From Pseudomonadota bacterium (GTDB lineage: Bacteria > Pseudomonadota > Alphaproteobacteria > Azospirillales > Azospirillaceae): DNA of 6,580 nt. Of the stretch, positions 1 through 5,770 are shown piece by piece; the stretch's first letter is position 1; each line of letters begins with the position of its first letter. Below the pieces are notes generated by a model. It had not been told where the DNA came from and made no database searches. It saw nothing but the letters and a program-made list of their open reading frames with translations. The DNA lies in NCBI GenBank assembly GCA_023412175.1, contig JAEYOB010000060.1, positions 1 to 6,580 of the forward strand, in the 5' to 3' direction. The position numbers and the translations under genes are program-made.

Positions 1-806
1 GCGAGATAGCCGGCGCTGAAGCTGTCGCCGGCGGCGGTGGTGTCGACCACTGTCGCGACGCGCTCGGCCGGGACCTCGACATCCGGCCCCTGTCCGCTGA
101 CGATGCAGCCGGGGGGTTCCAGCTTGAGGATGGTCTCCGGCGCGCCGGCGGCGTGCACGCGCGCCAGCACCGCGGCGGCGTCCGCGTCGCCGTACAGGTC
201 GTGCAGGTCGGTGACGCCGGGCAGCGCGATGTCCGTGTGCCGCAGCATCTCGTCGAAGGCGCGTTGCGCCGTCGCCTTGTCGGGCCACAGGCGCGGGCGC
301 CAGTTGGTGTCGAAGGCGATGCGCCCGCCGCGCCGGCGGATGCGGTCGAGCAGCGGGAACAGAATTGCGCGGCCGCGTTCACCCCAGATCGCCAGGCTGA
401 TGCCCGAGAGGTAGAGCAGGTCGTATTCCTCCAGCGCCTCCATCAGAGCCGGCGAGTCCGGCAGCACGAAGAGGTCGCGCGCCGGCGCCATGTCGCGCCA
501 GTAGAGGAAGCGCCGCTCGCCCGCCGGGTCGGTCTCGATCATGTAGAGGCCGGGCAGCCGGCCGGGCACGCGCAGCACATGGCCGGTACCCACGCCCTCG
601 GCCGTCCAGGCGGCGACCATGCCGTCGCTGATGTCGTCGCCGCCCAGGGCGGTCACATAATCCACCGCGATGCCGAGGCGGGCGAGATAGACGGCCGTGT
701 TCAGCGTGTCGCCGCCGAAGCCCATGGAGAGCGAGCCGTCGGGACGGCGGATCAACTCGATCATGCATTCGCCCAAGGCGGCGACCCGGTGCCTGGAAGT
801 ACCCAT
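1..806 (-). CDS. kdgK: 2-keto-3-deoxygluconate kinase (PfkB family), 3' end cut by window edge
   Basis: Phosphorylates 2-keto-3-deoxygluconate (KDG) with ATP to KDPG in the cytoplasm, feeding the Entner-Doudoroff aldolase step in breakdown of uronic or sugar acids. The visible 268 codons read as a ribokinase/PfkB protein. The N-terminal strand is GECMIEL (12-18). The sugar-site stretch GGDTLNTAVYLARLG follows at about 31-45. DTNWRPRLW (166-174) has the D-x-N-x-R pattern typical of KDG kinases. VDTTAAGDSFSAGYL (254-268) carries the anion hole and the presumed catalytic base Asp261. Family members are about 300-320 residues, so roughly 35-50 residues lie beyond the left edge. The ATG at 806 is preceded by AGGGGACGAAGG, a good ribosome site, and no upstream in-frame start looks better. 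It is separated from the small gene upstream by a strong hairpin, so it probably has its own promoter in 807-859. Family assignment is firm; KDG rather than a related sugar acid as substrate is likely. Confidence 0.9.
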   Translation of the reverse strand, partial: MGTSRHRVAALGECMIELIRRPDGSLSMGFGGDTLNTAVYLARLGIAVDYVTALGGDDISDGMVAAWTAEGVGTGHVLRVPGRLPGLYMIETDPAGERRFLYWRDMAPARDLFVLPDSPALMEALEEYDLLYLSGISLAIWGERGRAILFPLLDRIRRRGGRIAFDTNWRPRLWPDKATAQRAFDEMLRHTDIALPGVTDLHDLYGDADAAAVLARVHAAGAPETILKLEPPGCIVSGQGPDVEVPAERVATVVDTTAAGDSFSAGYL

Positions 807-859
807 CCTTCGTCCCCTGAAAACATCGCCGGCGTCCGTGGCGCACCGGGTGGTGGAAA

Positions 860-888
860 GCCCTTTTCACCCGCCCGGTGAAAAGGGC
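860..888 (-). terminator. strong hairpin, likely terminator of the 81-aa gene
   Basis: A perfect 12-bp inverted repeat (GCCCTTTTCACC at 860-871 and its complement at 877-888) has a 5-base loop. It begins 7 bases past the stop codon of the small minus-strand gene. On the minus strand the stem is followed by a short CTTTCC run rather than a long T tract, so termination is probable but not textbook. It separates the small gene from kdgK. Confidence 0.65.
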
Positions 889-894
889 CCCATC

Positions 895-1140
895 CTAGCG
901 GTCGCCGAGTTCGTGTTCGATCTCGATGACGAGCCGTTCGGCGATCTGCACCGACTGGCGGCGGTCCGTTTCGTTCATTCCCTGCGTCGGGTCGGTGTGG
1001 GCCATGAAGGACTCCGACCGGCACAGCCGGCGGCCCGACGCGCAGACCATCACCTCGTAGGTGCGCGAATCCTCGTTGAACAGGCACTCGGACTCGAATC
1101 CCTTGGCGTCGGTTTCGGTCCACATGATCGACTTGCTCAT
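895..1140 (-). CDS. small protein of unknown function (81 aa)
   Basis: I do not recognise this protein. It starts MSKSIMWTETDAKGFESE and ends EIEHELGDR. It has no signal peptide or membrane segment and is likely cytoplasmic. Three cysteines lie at residues 19, 33 and 40, in a spacing that is not an obvious metal site. The first half looks like two or three short beta strands (FESECLF, TYEVMVCA). The end from about residue 59 (ETDRRQSVQIAERLVIEIEHEL) looks like one amphipathic helix. The ATG at 1140 has an AAGAAGGAT ribosome site about 7 bases upstream. The frame stays open upstream to 1338, but that extension (TNILICFISPGG and similar) crosses an AT-rich promoter-like block and has no ribosome site, so I reject it. 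Codon use matches the neighbours, and a hairpin follows directly after the stop. Together these make it a real, independently transcribed gene, though no function can be given. Confidence 0.72.
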   Translation of the reverse strand: MSKSIMWTETDAKGFESECLFNEDSRTYEVMVCASGRRLCRSESFMAHTDPTQGMNETDRRQSVQIAERLVIEIEHELGDR

Positions 1141-1199
1141 TGCACAGGATCCTTCTTGAGGGTGTCGCGCGCCGAATGGGCCGCAGTGGCCCTTTCGTC

Positions 1200-1217
1200 G
1201 TCGTACCAACTTACGAC
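1200..1217. promoter_or_regulatory. dyad GTCGTA-N6-TACGAC upstream of the 81-aa gene
   Basis: A perfect 6-bp inverted repeat with a 6-base spacer lies 60 bases upstream of the start of the small minus-strand gene. Size and symmetry suit a dimeric regulator's operator, but it could equally be a weak RNA hairpin in the leader or chance. No regulator for it is visible in the window. Confidence 0.25.
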
Positions 1218-1253
1218 ACGTGCAAAGGTGCCGTGAACCTCCCGGACTTATAA

Positions 1254-1283
1254 AGCATATTAATATATTAGTTTCTGGCGCAA
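1254..1283 (-). promoter_or_regulatory. possible promoter of the 81-aa gene in an AT-rich block
   Basis: The gap 1141-1330 holds an abrupt AT-rich island (about 1251-1275) in otherwise very GC-rich DNA. Read on the minus strand, TTGCGC (1283-1278) and TATGCT (1259-1254) are 18 bases apart, a passable sigma-70 arrangement. It would give a leader of roughly 105 bases before the ATG at 1140. The match is modest, and the block also carries the motif shared with the gap upstream of the EamA gene. Confidence 0.3.
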
Positions 1284-1330
1284 GCCCGATCGGACTGTAT
1301 GGCGGGTGCGGCACCGCATTATCGTACGAT

Positions 1331-2263
1331 TCAACCATGCGCGGCGATCCGATCCCTGGCGCGGATGCGCTCGCGGTGGGCGGTGTAGATGCCGCTGGCG
1401 ACGATCACCCCCATGCCGACGAAGGTCCACAGGTCGGGCACCGCGGCGAAGACGATGTATCCTGCCGCCGTGGACCAGACGAGCTGGATGTACGAGAAGG
1501 GTGCCAGCACCGACGCGTCGCCATAGCGGTACGCCTGGATCAGCAGCCATTGGGCCAGCGTGGACGTGAGGCCGATCAGCAGGCCCAGCGCCAGTTCCGT
1601 CGCCGTGGGCATCACCGCGTTGAAGGGCAGCAGCGCGCTCAGCACCACGAAGCCGGTCAGTGCCGTCCAGACCAGCGTGGTGGTGGCGCCTTCCGTGCCG
1701 GCCATGCGGCGGGTGATGACGATGCCGCAGGCCCAACTCATGGCGGAGAGGATGGGGAACACCGCCGCCGGCTGGAACGCCGCGCTGCCGGGCCGGATAA
1801 CGATCAGCACGCCGATCAGGCCGACCGCCACCGCCGCCCAGCGCCGCGGGCCGACGCGTTCGGCCAGCAGCGGAATCGACAGCGCGGTGACGAAGGCGGG
1901 CGAGACGTAGCTGGTTGCCGCCGCCTCGGCCATGGGCAGGTACCGCATGCCGATGATGAAGAACACAGCCGATCCCAGCATGCCCAGGCCGCGCAGGATC
2001 TGCAGTAAGGGGCGTCGGGTGCGCAGAACCGGCGGCCCGCGGCGCAGCATCAGCGGCAGCACCAGAAGCGAGAAGCTGGCGTAACGCAACCACGCGATTT
2101 CCAGGGAGGGCAGGGTCTGGCTCAGGTACTTCGCCGTGGCGTCCGAGCAGGAGAAGAAGAGCACCGCCACGACGACCAGCAGGATGCCGCGCACCGGGTC
2201 GTCCCGCTGCGCCGGGATGGCGGCGGCGAGAGCTTGGGTGTCGCGGGGGCTGCAATCGGGCAT
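1331..2263 (-). CDS. EamA/DMT-superfamily transporter (310 aa)
   Basis: An inner-membrane carrier of the drug/metabolite transporter superfamily. These typically have ten membrane helices made of two EamA repeats and export or take up small metabolites such as amino acids or their derivatives. Here the first repeat runs from about residue 26 to 158 and ends with the typical LAERVGPRRWAAVAVGLIGV stretch. The second runs from about 168 to 295 and contains APFSYIQLVWSTAAGYIVF before the last helix. The cytoplasmic tail is rich in Arg (HRERIRARDR). Length is typical for the family. The ATG at 2263 has a GAGG ribosome site about 6 bases upstream. The first 23 residues are hydrophilic, so a slightly later start cannot be excluded, but no better site is seen. 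It stands alone, with 190 bases to the next gene downstream and 210 bases to the HAD gene upstream. Substrate cannot be told from sequence, and direction of transport is unproven. Confidence 0.88.
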   Translation of the reverse strand: MPDCSPRDTQALAAAIPAQRDDPVRGILLVVVAVLFFSCSDATAKYLSQTLPSLEIAWLRYASFSLLVLPLMLRRGPPVLRTRRPLLQILRGLGMLGSAVFFIIGMRYLPMAEAAATSYVSPAFVTALSIPLLAERVGPRRWAAVAVGLIGVLIVIRPGSAAFQPAAVFPILSAMSWACGIVITRRMAGTEGATTTLVWTALTGFVVLSALLPFNAVMPTATELALGLLIGLTSTLAQWLLIQAYRYGDASVLAPFSYIQLVWSTAAGYIVFAAVPDLWTFVGMGVIVASGIYTAHRERIRARDRIAAHG

Positions 2264-2473
2264 GGTCGCCTCGGCGGTTCGGACGGATTGGCCGTACGGA
2301 TCGGCTCTGGGCCGCGGTCATAGCACCGCACCCACCCGCCACGGCGTGAACTCTTGGAAACCCAGATCCCCGTTCTTGCCCCGGAGTGCGTATTGGTAAA
2401 TACTAATATATCAATTTGGATGATAAGGGTTTCCGAGGCGCAGGCGCCCTTCTCGGCCTTATGAAAAGAAGGG
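2264..2473. other. 210-base gap upstream of the EamA gene
   Basis: No gene seen. On the minus strand it must hold the EamA promoter if that gene is not read through from the HAD gene. It contains an AT-rich island (about 2391-2418) resembling the one at 1251-1275, and a GC-rich imperfect hairpin next to the HAD stop codon. I see no convincing -35/-10 pair. Confidence 0.5.
2425..2460 (-). terminator. possible terminator hairpin after the HAD gene
   Basis: Arms AAGG/CCTT (2425-2428 and 2457-2460) and CCGAG/CTCGG (2433-2437 and 2452-2456) flank a small inner GC hairpin (GGCG/CGCC, 2437-2440 and 2445-2448). It starts 14 bases after the HAD stop codon. There is a bulge and no long T tract on the minus strand, so it is a weak candidate. 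Confidence 0.35.
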
Positions 2474-3166
2474 CTATTGACGGTGCTGCGCCAGCCGCCG
2501 CAACACCGCTTCCAGTTCCTGCAGGTCCTCGATCACCAGTGTCCCGTCTGGGAACGGGTGGCTGCCGTCCCGGTCGAGCACGCCGACGAAGGGGAGTCCC
2601 AGCGCCGTCGCCGCGTCGTAGTCCTGCACCGCGTCCCCCACGAACGCCACGCGCTCCGGCCGGAAGCCGTGGCGGGCGATGATGGAGGACGCCGTCTCGG
2701 CCTTGCCGGGCGGGCTGCCGTAGACCTCGACGAAGTGGGGGCGCATGCCGCGCGCCTCGATGATGCGGACCATCTCCTCGTGCGGCGTGGCGGAAATGAC
2801 GAACAGCGGCAGCCGGCCGCCGTGCGCCGCCACGAACTCCGCCGCGCCGGGAATCGGCGAACAGCGCACCACCGCCTGCTCCACCGCGTCGGCAAAGCGG
2901 TCCACAAGCCCGTCGATGCGCCGTTCGTCGATGTCCCGCCCGAGGATGTCGTGCTCGAAGCGGCGCAGTTTCTCCCGTCGCGGCATGCCGCCGTTGCGGT
3001 CGTGGAAGGCGCGGATGGCGGCCTGCGCCTCCGGTCCGTCCCCGACATAGAGCGCCATGAAGGCGTCGCCCTTCAGACCGTTGGAATCGCAAAGGACTCC
3101 GTCGAAATCGAACAGGATCGCATCCCAGTTCTCCTGCAACGAATGATCCTGAAAAGGCGCCTTCAT
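2474..3166 (-). CDS. HAD-superfamily phosphatase-like hydrolase (230 aa)
   Basis: A soluble haloacid-dehalogenase-type enzyme, most like the phosphoglycolate phosphatase / beta-phosphoglucomutase branch that acts on small phosphorylated sugars. All four catalytic motifs are visible. Motif I is FDFDGVLCDS, with nucleophile Asp20 and acid/base Asp22. Motif II is the serine of ISATP (Ser125). Motif III is Lys155 in PGKAE. Motif IV is GDAVQDYDAA, with Asp178 and Asp182. An alpha-helical cap fits between about 29 and 105. Length is normal, so the enzyme should be active. The ATG at 3166 has GGAGAGG about 6 bases upstream. It is transcribed away from the LacI-type regulator gene across a gap containing a perfect palindromic operator candidate, so it may share regulation with the transporter operon and dephosphorylate a product of the imported compound. 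The exact substrate cannot be read from the sequence. A mutase role is possible but less favoured. Confidence 0.85.
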   Translation of the reverse strand: MKAPFQDHSLQENWDAILFDFDGVLCDSNGLKGDAFMALYVGDGPEAQAAIRAFHDRNGGMPRREKLRRFEHDILGRDIDERRIDGLVDRFADAVEQAVVRCSPIPGAAEFVAAHGGRLPLFVISATPHEEMVRIIEARGMRPHFVEVYGSPPGKAETASSIIARHGFRPERVAFVGDAVQDYDAATALGLPFVGVLDRDGSHPFPDGTLVIEDLQELEAVLRRLAQHRQ

Positions 3167-3209
3167 GCCTGACCTCTCCGTGCTGGCTTGAGCTATGCGG
3201 ATTTCGCTC

Positions 3210-3239
3210 TTGTTTTTTTAGAACGTTCTAAAACAAAAT
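3210..3239 (+). promoter_or_regulatory. possible promoter of the LacI/ABC operon spanning the operator
   Basis: TTGTTT (3210-3215) and CAAAAT (3234-3239) are separated by 18 bases, and that spacer is exactly the palindrome. A repressor bound there would block the polymerase. The hexamers are only moderate matches to the sigma-70 consensus. If correct, transcription would start near 3246 and the leader would begin just before the inverted repeats. Confidence 0.35.
3216..3233. promoter_or_regulatory. perfect 18-bp palindrome, likely LacI-family operator
   Basis: TTTTAGAACGTTCTAAAA is fully self-complementary, with a central CG and the AACGTT core common among LacI-family operators, where the hinge-helix leucine intercalates at the central CG. 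It lies in the divergent gap, 112 bases before the repressor's GTG start and 49 bases before the HAD start. It is flanked by TTGTTT on the left and its complement AAACAA on the right. The most likely binder is the LacI-type protein encoded next to it, giving autoregulation and control of the transporter genes. Confidence 0.75.
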
Positions 3240-3251
3240 GCCTGTCGACGA

Positions 3252-3302
3252 GGCAGGCCGCCTTCAAAAGCGCCTTTTTGCACTGCAAAAAGGCGGCCTG
3301 CC
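3252..3302 (+). repeat. overlapping inverted repeats in the leader of the LacI/ABC operon
   Basis: Two perfect inverted repeats share one arm. The outer pair is GGCAGGCCGCCTT (3252-3264) with its complement at 3290-3302 (13 bp). The inner pair is CGCCTTTTTGCA (3271-3282) with its complement at 3284-3295 (12 bp around a single C; as a hairpin, 11 bp with a 3-base loop). Bases 3290-3295 belong to both right arms, so the full structures are mutually exclusive. A mixed fold with a 7-bp outer stem is possible. It lies between the operator and the GTG start, so it may act as an RNA switch or attenuator. It may also be a protein-binding site or simply a remnant repeat. Confidence 0.6.
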
Positions 3303-3345
3303 AATTTGCAACGATACAACAAACAGACGCCCGTGGGAGGACGTC

Positions 3346-4368
3346 GTGGGTGCAGGACGCCGGGAGCGCGTGACGCTCAAGGAGATAGCTGAGCATAGCG
3401 GACTGTCACCCTCGACGGTGTCGCTGGTGCTGCGCAACAGCCCGCTGGTCGCCGAGGACACCCGCCGCAAGGTGCAGGCGTCCATCGAGGCGCTGGGCTA
3501 CGTCTACAACCGTGCCGCCGCCAACCTGCGTGGCGCGGCCAGCAAGTCGGTGGGCCTGTTGATCGGCGAGATCACCAACCCCTTCTACGCGGAGCTCACG
3601 TCCGGGGCCGACGCCGTGCTGGAGCGCGCCGACCACATCACCTTCCTTGGCAACACGCGGGAGTCGGTGGAGCGGCAGACTCGTTTCCTGTCCCGCCTGC
3701 GTGAGCAGAACGTGGACGGCGTCGTCCTCTGCCCGGCCGAGGGCACCAGCGGCGCCACCCTGCAGCCGGTCCTGGTCTGGGGCATGCCCTGCGTGCAGGT
3801 GCTGCGCTACCTGTCGGGGGTCGAGCTGGACTATGTCGGCGCCGACTACCGGCTGGGCATGCAGATGGCGGTGGAGCACCTCGTGCGGCTCGGCCACCGG
3901 CGGATCGCGCTGGTCGGCGGCGCCATGCACCATTCCGCGGTCCGCGAGCGCCGCGCCGGCTTCCGCGACGCCATGGAGCGCGCCGGGCTGGCCTCCGACC
4001 TCGTGGTGCCGTGCCCCCTGACCCGCCGCCACGGCGCCGAGGCGGTGGAGGATCTGGCGGCCCGTCCGGACCGCCCCACCGGCATCATCGGCTACAACGA
4101 CATCGTGGCGCTGGGCGCCATGCAGGGGCTGGCGCGGCGCGGGCTGCGCGCGGGTTCCGACATGGCCATCATCGGCTGCGACAACATCGAGGAGGCGGGG
4201 CTGGTCGAACCGGGCCTGACCACCGTCGCCACCAACCCGCGCCGCATCGGGGAGGAGGCCGCCTCCCTCCTGCTGCGGCGCATCGAAAATCCGCGCGGCA
4301 CGCGGGACCGGGTGATCGTGCCGCCTTGTCTGGTGGTCCGCCGCTCGTGCGGCGAAGCCGCTGCCTGA
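3346..4368 (+). CDS. LacI-family transcriptional repressor (340 aa)
   Basis: A cytoplasmic, ligand-responsive DNA-binding regulator. With the start chosen here, the helix-turn-helix is VTLKEIAEHSGLSPSTVSLVLRN (about 9-31). The hinge helix is RAAANLRG (56-63), with Leu61 placed to contact a central CG. The periplasmic-binding-protein-like effector domain runs from SVGLLIGEITNPFYAEL onward and includes the typical LGHRRIALVGG and GYNDIVALGAM stretches. The GTG at 3346 is preceded by GGGAGGA with a 4-5 base gap and gives the usual family length of about 340. An in-frame ATG at 3238 would add 36 residues, but it lacks a ribosome site, abuts the operator palindrome and would translate the inverted repeats. 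The gene heads an operon with two amino-acid-type permeases and a binding protein, the first permease starting 17 bases after its stop. Its effector is unknown. Most relatives sense sugars or sugar derivatives, which is the main hint about the transporter's substrate. Confidence 0.92.
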   Translation: MGAGRRERVTLKEIAEHSGLSPSTVSLVLRNSPLVAEDTRRKVQASIEALGYVYNRAAANLRGAASKSVGLLIGEITNPFYAELTSGADAVLERADHITFLGNTRESVERQTRFLSRLREQNVDGVVLCPAEGTSGATLQPVLVWGMPCVQVLRYLSGVELDYVGADYRLGMQMAVEHLVRLGHRRIALVGGAMHHSAVRERRAGFRDAMERAGLASDLVVPCPLTRRHGAEAVEDLAARPDRPTGIIGYNDIVALGAMQGLARRGLRAGSDMAIIGCDNIEEAGLVEPGLTTVATNPRRIGEEAASLLLRRIENPRGTRDRVIVPPCLVVRRSCGEAAA

Positions 4369-4385
4369 TCCCTGGAGAAACGACC

Positions 4386-5057
4386 ATGGATTACGTGTTC
4401 CAGTTCGGCGACGTGTTCGACGCCTGGGATGAACTTCTGCAGGGCGTCCTGCTGACCGTCCGGCTGTCGGCGCTGTCCATGGTGCTGGGCCTGCTGCTCG
4501 CCATCGTCTGCGCGCTGGGGCGCAGCTTCGGCCCGCGGCCGGTGCGCTGGCTGGTGACGGCGTACGTCGAGGTGATCCGCAACACGCCGTTCCTGGTGCA
4601 GATCTTCATCATCTTCTTCGGCCTGCCGACCGCCGGCATCCGCCTCAGCCCGAACAACGCGGCGCTGCTGGCGATGGTGATCAATCTCGGCGCCTACGCC
4701 ACGGAGATCGTGCGCGCCGGCATCGAGTCGATCCATAAGGGCCAGATCGAGGCCGGGCTGTCGCTGGGCCTCAGGCCCCTGCAGGTGTTCCGCTACGTCA
4801 TCCTGTTCCCGGCGGTGAAGACCGTGTTCCCGGCGCTGAGCAGCCAGTTCATCCTGCTGATGCTCGGCTCCAGCGTGGTTTCCGCCATCTCGGCGGAGGA
4901 GCTGACGGCGGTTGCCAACAACATCCAGTCGCGGACCTTCCGCAGCTTCGAGATCTACATGGTGATCACCGGTATCTACCTGGCGCTTTCTCTGGCGTTC
5001 TCCGGGGTCTTCGCGGCCATCGACCGGCTGGTCTTCCAGCGCGGCGGCGCGCGCTAG
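4386..5057 (+). CDS. amino-acid-type ABC transporter permease, subunit 1 (223 aa)
   Basis: Inner-membrane subunit of a polar amino-acid uptake ABC transporter (HisM/HisQ, GlnP type). The N-terminal LLQGVLLTVRLSALSMVLGLLLAIV (about 17-41) is the first helix of the family's leading 3-TM domain. IRNTPFLVQIFIIFFGLP (64-81) is a family signature. The ATPase-contacting EAA loop is EAGLSLGLRPLQVFRYVILFPA (122-143). About five membrane helices are expected, and length is typical. The ATG at 4386 has GGAG eight bases upstream. The frame is open further upstream (to 4011), but that part overlaps the regulator gene and reads as low-complexity Gly/Arg/Pro, so it is not coding. The gene follows the regulator by 17 bases and precedes the second permease by 17 bases, which indicates one transcript. 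The two permeases should form a heterodimer. Whether the cargo is a normal amino acid is uncertain given the LacI-type control. Confidence 0.93.
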   Translation: MDYVFQFGDVFDAWDELLQGVLLTVRLSALSMVLGLLLAIVCALGRSFGPRPVRWLVTAYVEVIRNTPFLVQIFIIFFGLPTAGIRLSPNNAALLAMVINLGAYATEIVRAGIESIHKGQIEAGLSLGLRPLQVFRYVILFPAVKTVFPALSSQFILLMLGSSVVSAISAEELTAVANNIQSRTFRSFEIYMVITGIYLALSLAFSGVFAAIDRLVFQRGGAR

Positions 5058-5074
5058 CGGGGGAGGGGGCGGAC

Positions 5075-5728
5075 ATGATCCATTCGTTCAACACCAACGA
5101 TCTGACGTTCCTGCTGCTGGCTGCGCGCTGGACGGTGCTGCTGGCGCTGATCGCCTTCATCGGCGGCGGGGTGGTCGGGCTGATCGTGGCGCTGGGGCGC
5201 ACGGCGAAGCGCCGGTCGATCCGCTGGTTCTTCACCGGCTACATCCAGCTCTTCCAGGGCACGCCGCTGCTGATGCAGCTGTTCCTGGTGTTCTTCGGCG
5301 TCAACATCATCGGCTTTTCGGTGGACCCGTGGTCCGCTGCGGCGCTCGGCCTGACGCTGAACGCCAGCGCCTTCCTGGGCAACACCTGGGCCGGCAGTAT
5401 CCGCGCCATTCCAGTCGGCCAGTGGGAGGCGGCGCGCGCCGTAGGCCTGAAGTACCGGCACGTGATGAAGGACGTCATCCTGCCGCAGGCCACCAAGATC
5501 GCCATTCCGCCGACGGTGGGTTTCATGGTGCAGCTTCTGAAGAGCACCTCGCTGGCCTCCATCATCGGCTTCACCGAACTGACCCGCGCCGGGCAGATCG
5601 TCAACACCGGGACGTTCCAGCCCTTCCTGGTGTTCGGGATCGTCGCGGCCATCTACTTCGCGCTGTGCTGGCCGCTGTCTCTCCTGAGCCAGAGGCTGGA
5701 GCGGCGCTTCGGAACGGTCGCACGCTGA
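5075..5728 (+). CDS. amino-acid-type ABC transporter permease, subunit 2 (217 aa)
   Basis: Second inner-membrane subunit of the same importer. It shows the same family plan: a first helix in about 12-40 (FLLLAARWTVLLALIAFIGGGVV), the signature FQGTPLLMQLFLVFFG (60-75), the EAA loop EAARAVGLKYRHVMKDVILP (118-137), and LLKSTSLASIIGFTEL (154-169) typical of this permease group. Its EAA loop is closer to consensus than that of subunit 1, whose loop has Gly in place of the third-position Ala. The ATG at 5075 sits behind a very strong purine tract (GGGGGAGGGGG). It starts 17 bases after subunit 1 and ends 42 bases before the binding-protein gene. The two permeases are clearly diverged from each other, consistent with a heterodimeric pore rather than a recent duplication. 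No ATPase gene lies between them. Confidence 0.93.
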   Translation: MIHSFNTNDLTFLLLAARWTVLLALIAFIGGGVVGLIVALGRTAKRRSIRWFFTGYIQLFQGTPLLMQLFLVFFGVNIIGFSVDPWSAAALGLTLNASAFLGNTWAGSIRAIPVGQWEAARAVGLKYRHVMKDVILPQATKIAIPPTVGFMVQLLKSTSLASIIGFTELTRAGQIVNTGTFQPFLVFGIVAAIYFALCWPLSLLSQRLERRFGTVAR

Positions 5729-5770
5729 CGCGTCGGCCTCCATCATCGAGAAGAAAAGGGAGAAAAAGCC

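Noticed and set aside
153..881. Plus-strand open frame opposite kdgK
   Set aside because: The minus strand encodes an unmistakable PfkB kinase; this frame is its antisense and extends into the terminator hairpin.
1321..1330. Palindrome ATCGTACGAT immediately after the EamA stop codon
   Set aside because: It is only 10 bp with no loop, and without a second copy or regulator context it could easily be chance.
1220..2008. Plus-strand open frame opposite the EamA gene
   Set aside because: The predicted protein is Gln/Arg/Asp/His-rich with no hydrophobic core, the antisense signature of a membrane-protein gene.
3406..4032. Minus-strand open frame opposite the LacI-type gene
   Set aside because: No recognisable domain, His/Gln/Ala/Gly-rich antisense composition, and the plus strand carries a clear regulator.
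4011..4385. Upstream in-frame extension of the first permease
   Set aside because: It overlaps the end of the well-supported regulator gene and encodes low-complexity Pro/Gly/Arg sequence. The ATG at 4386 has a ribosome site and gives the family-typical N-terminus.
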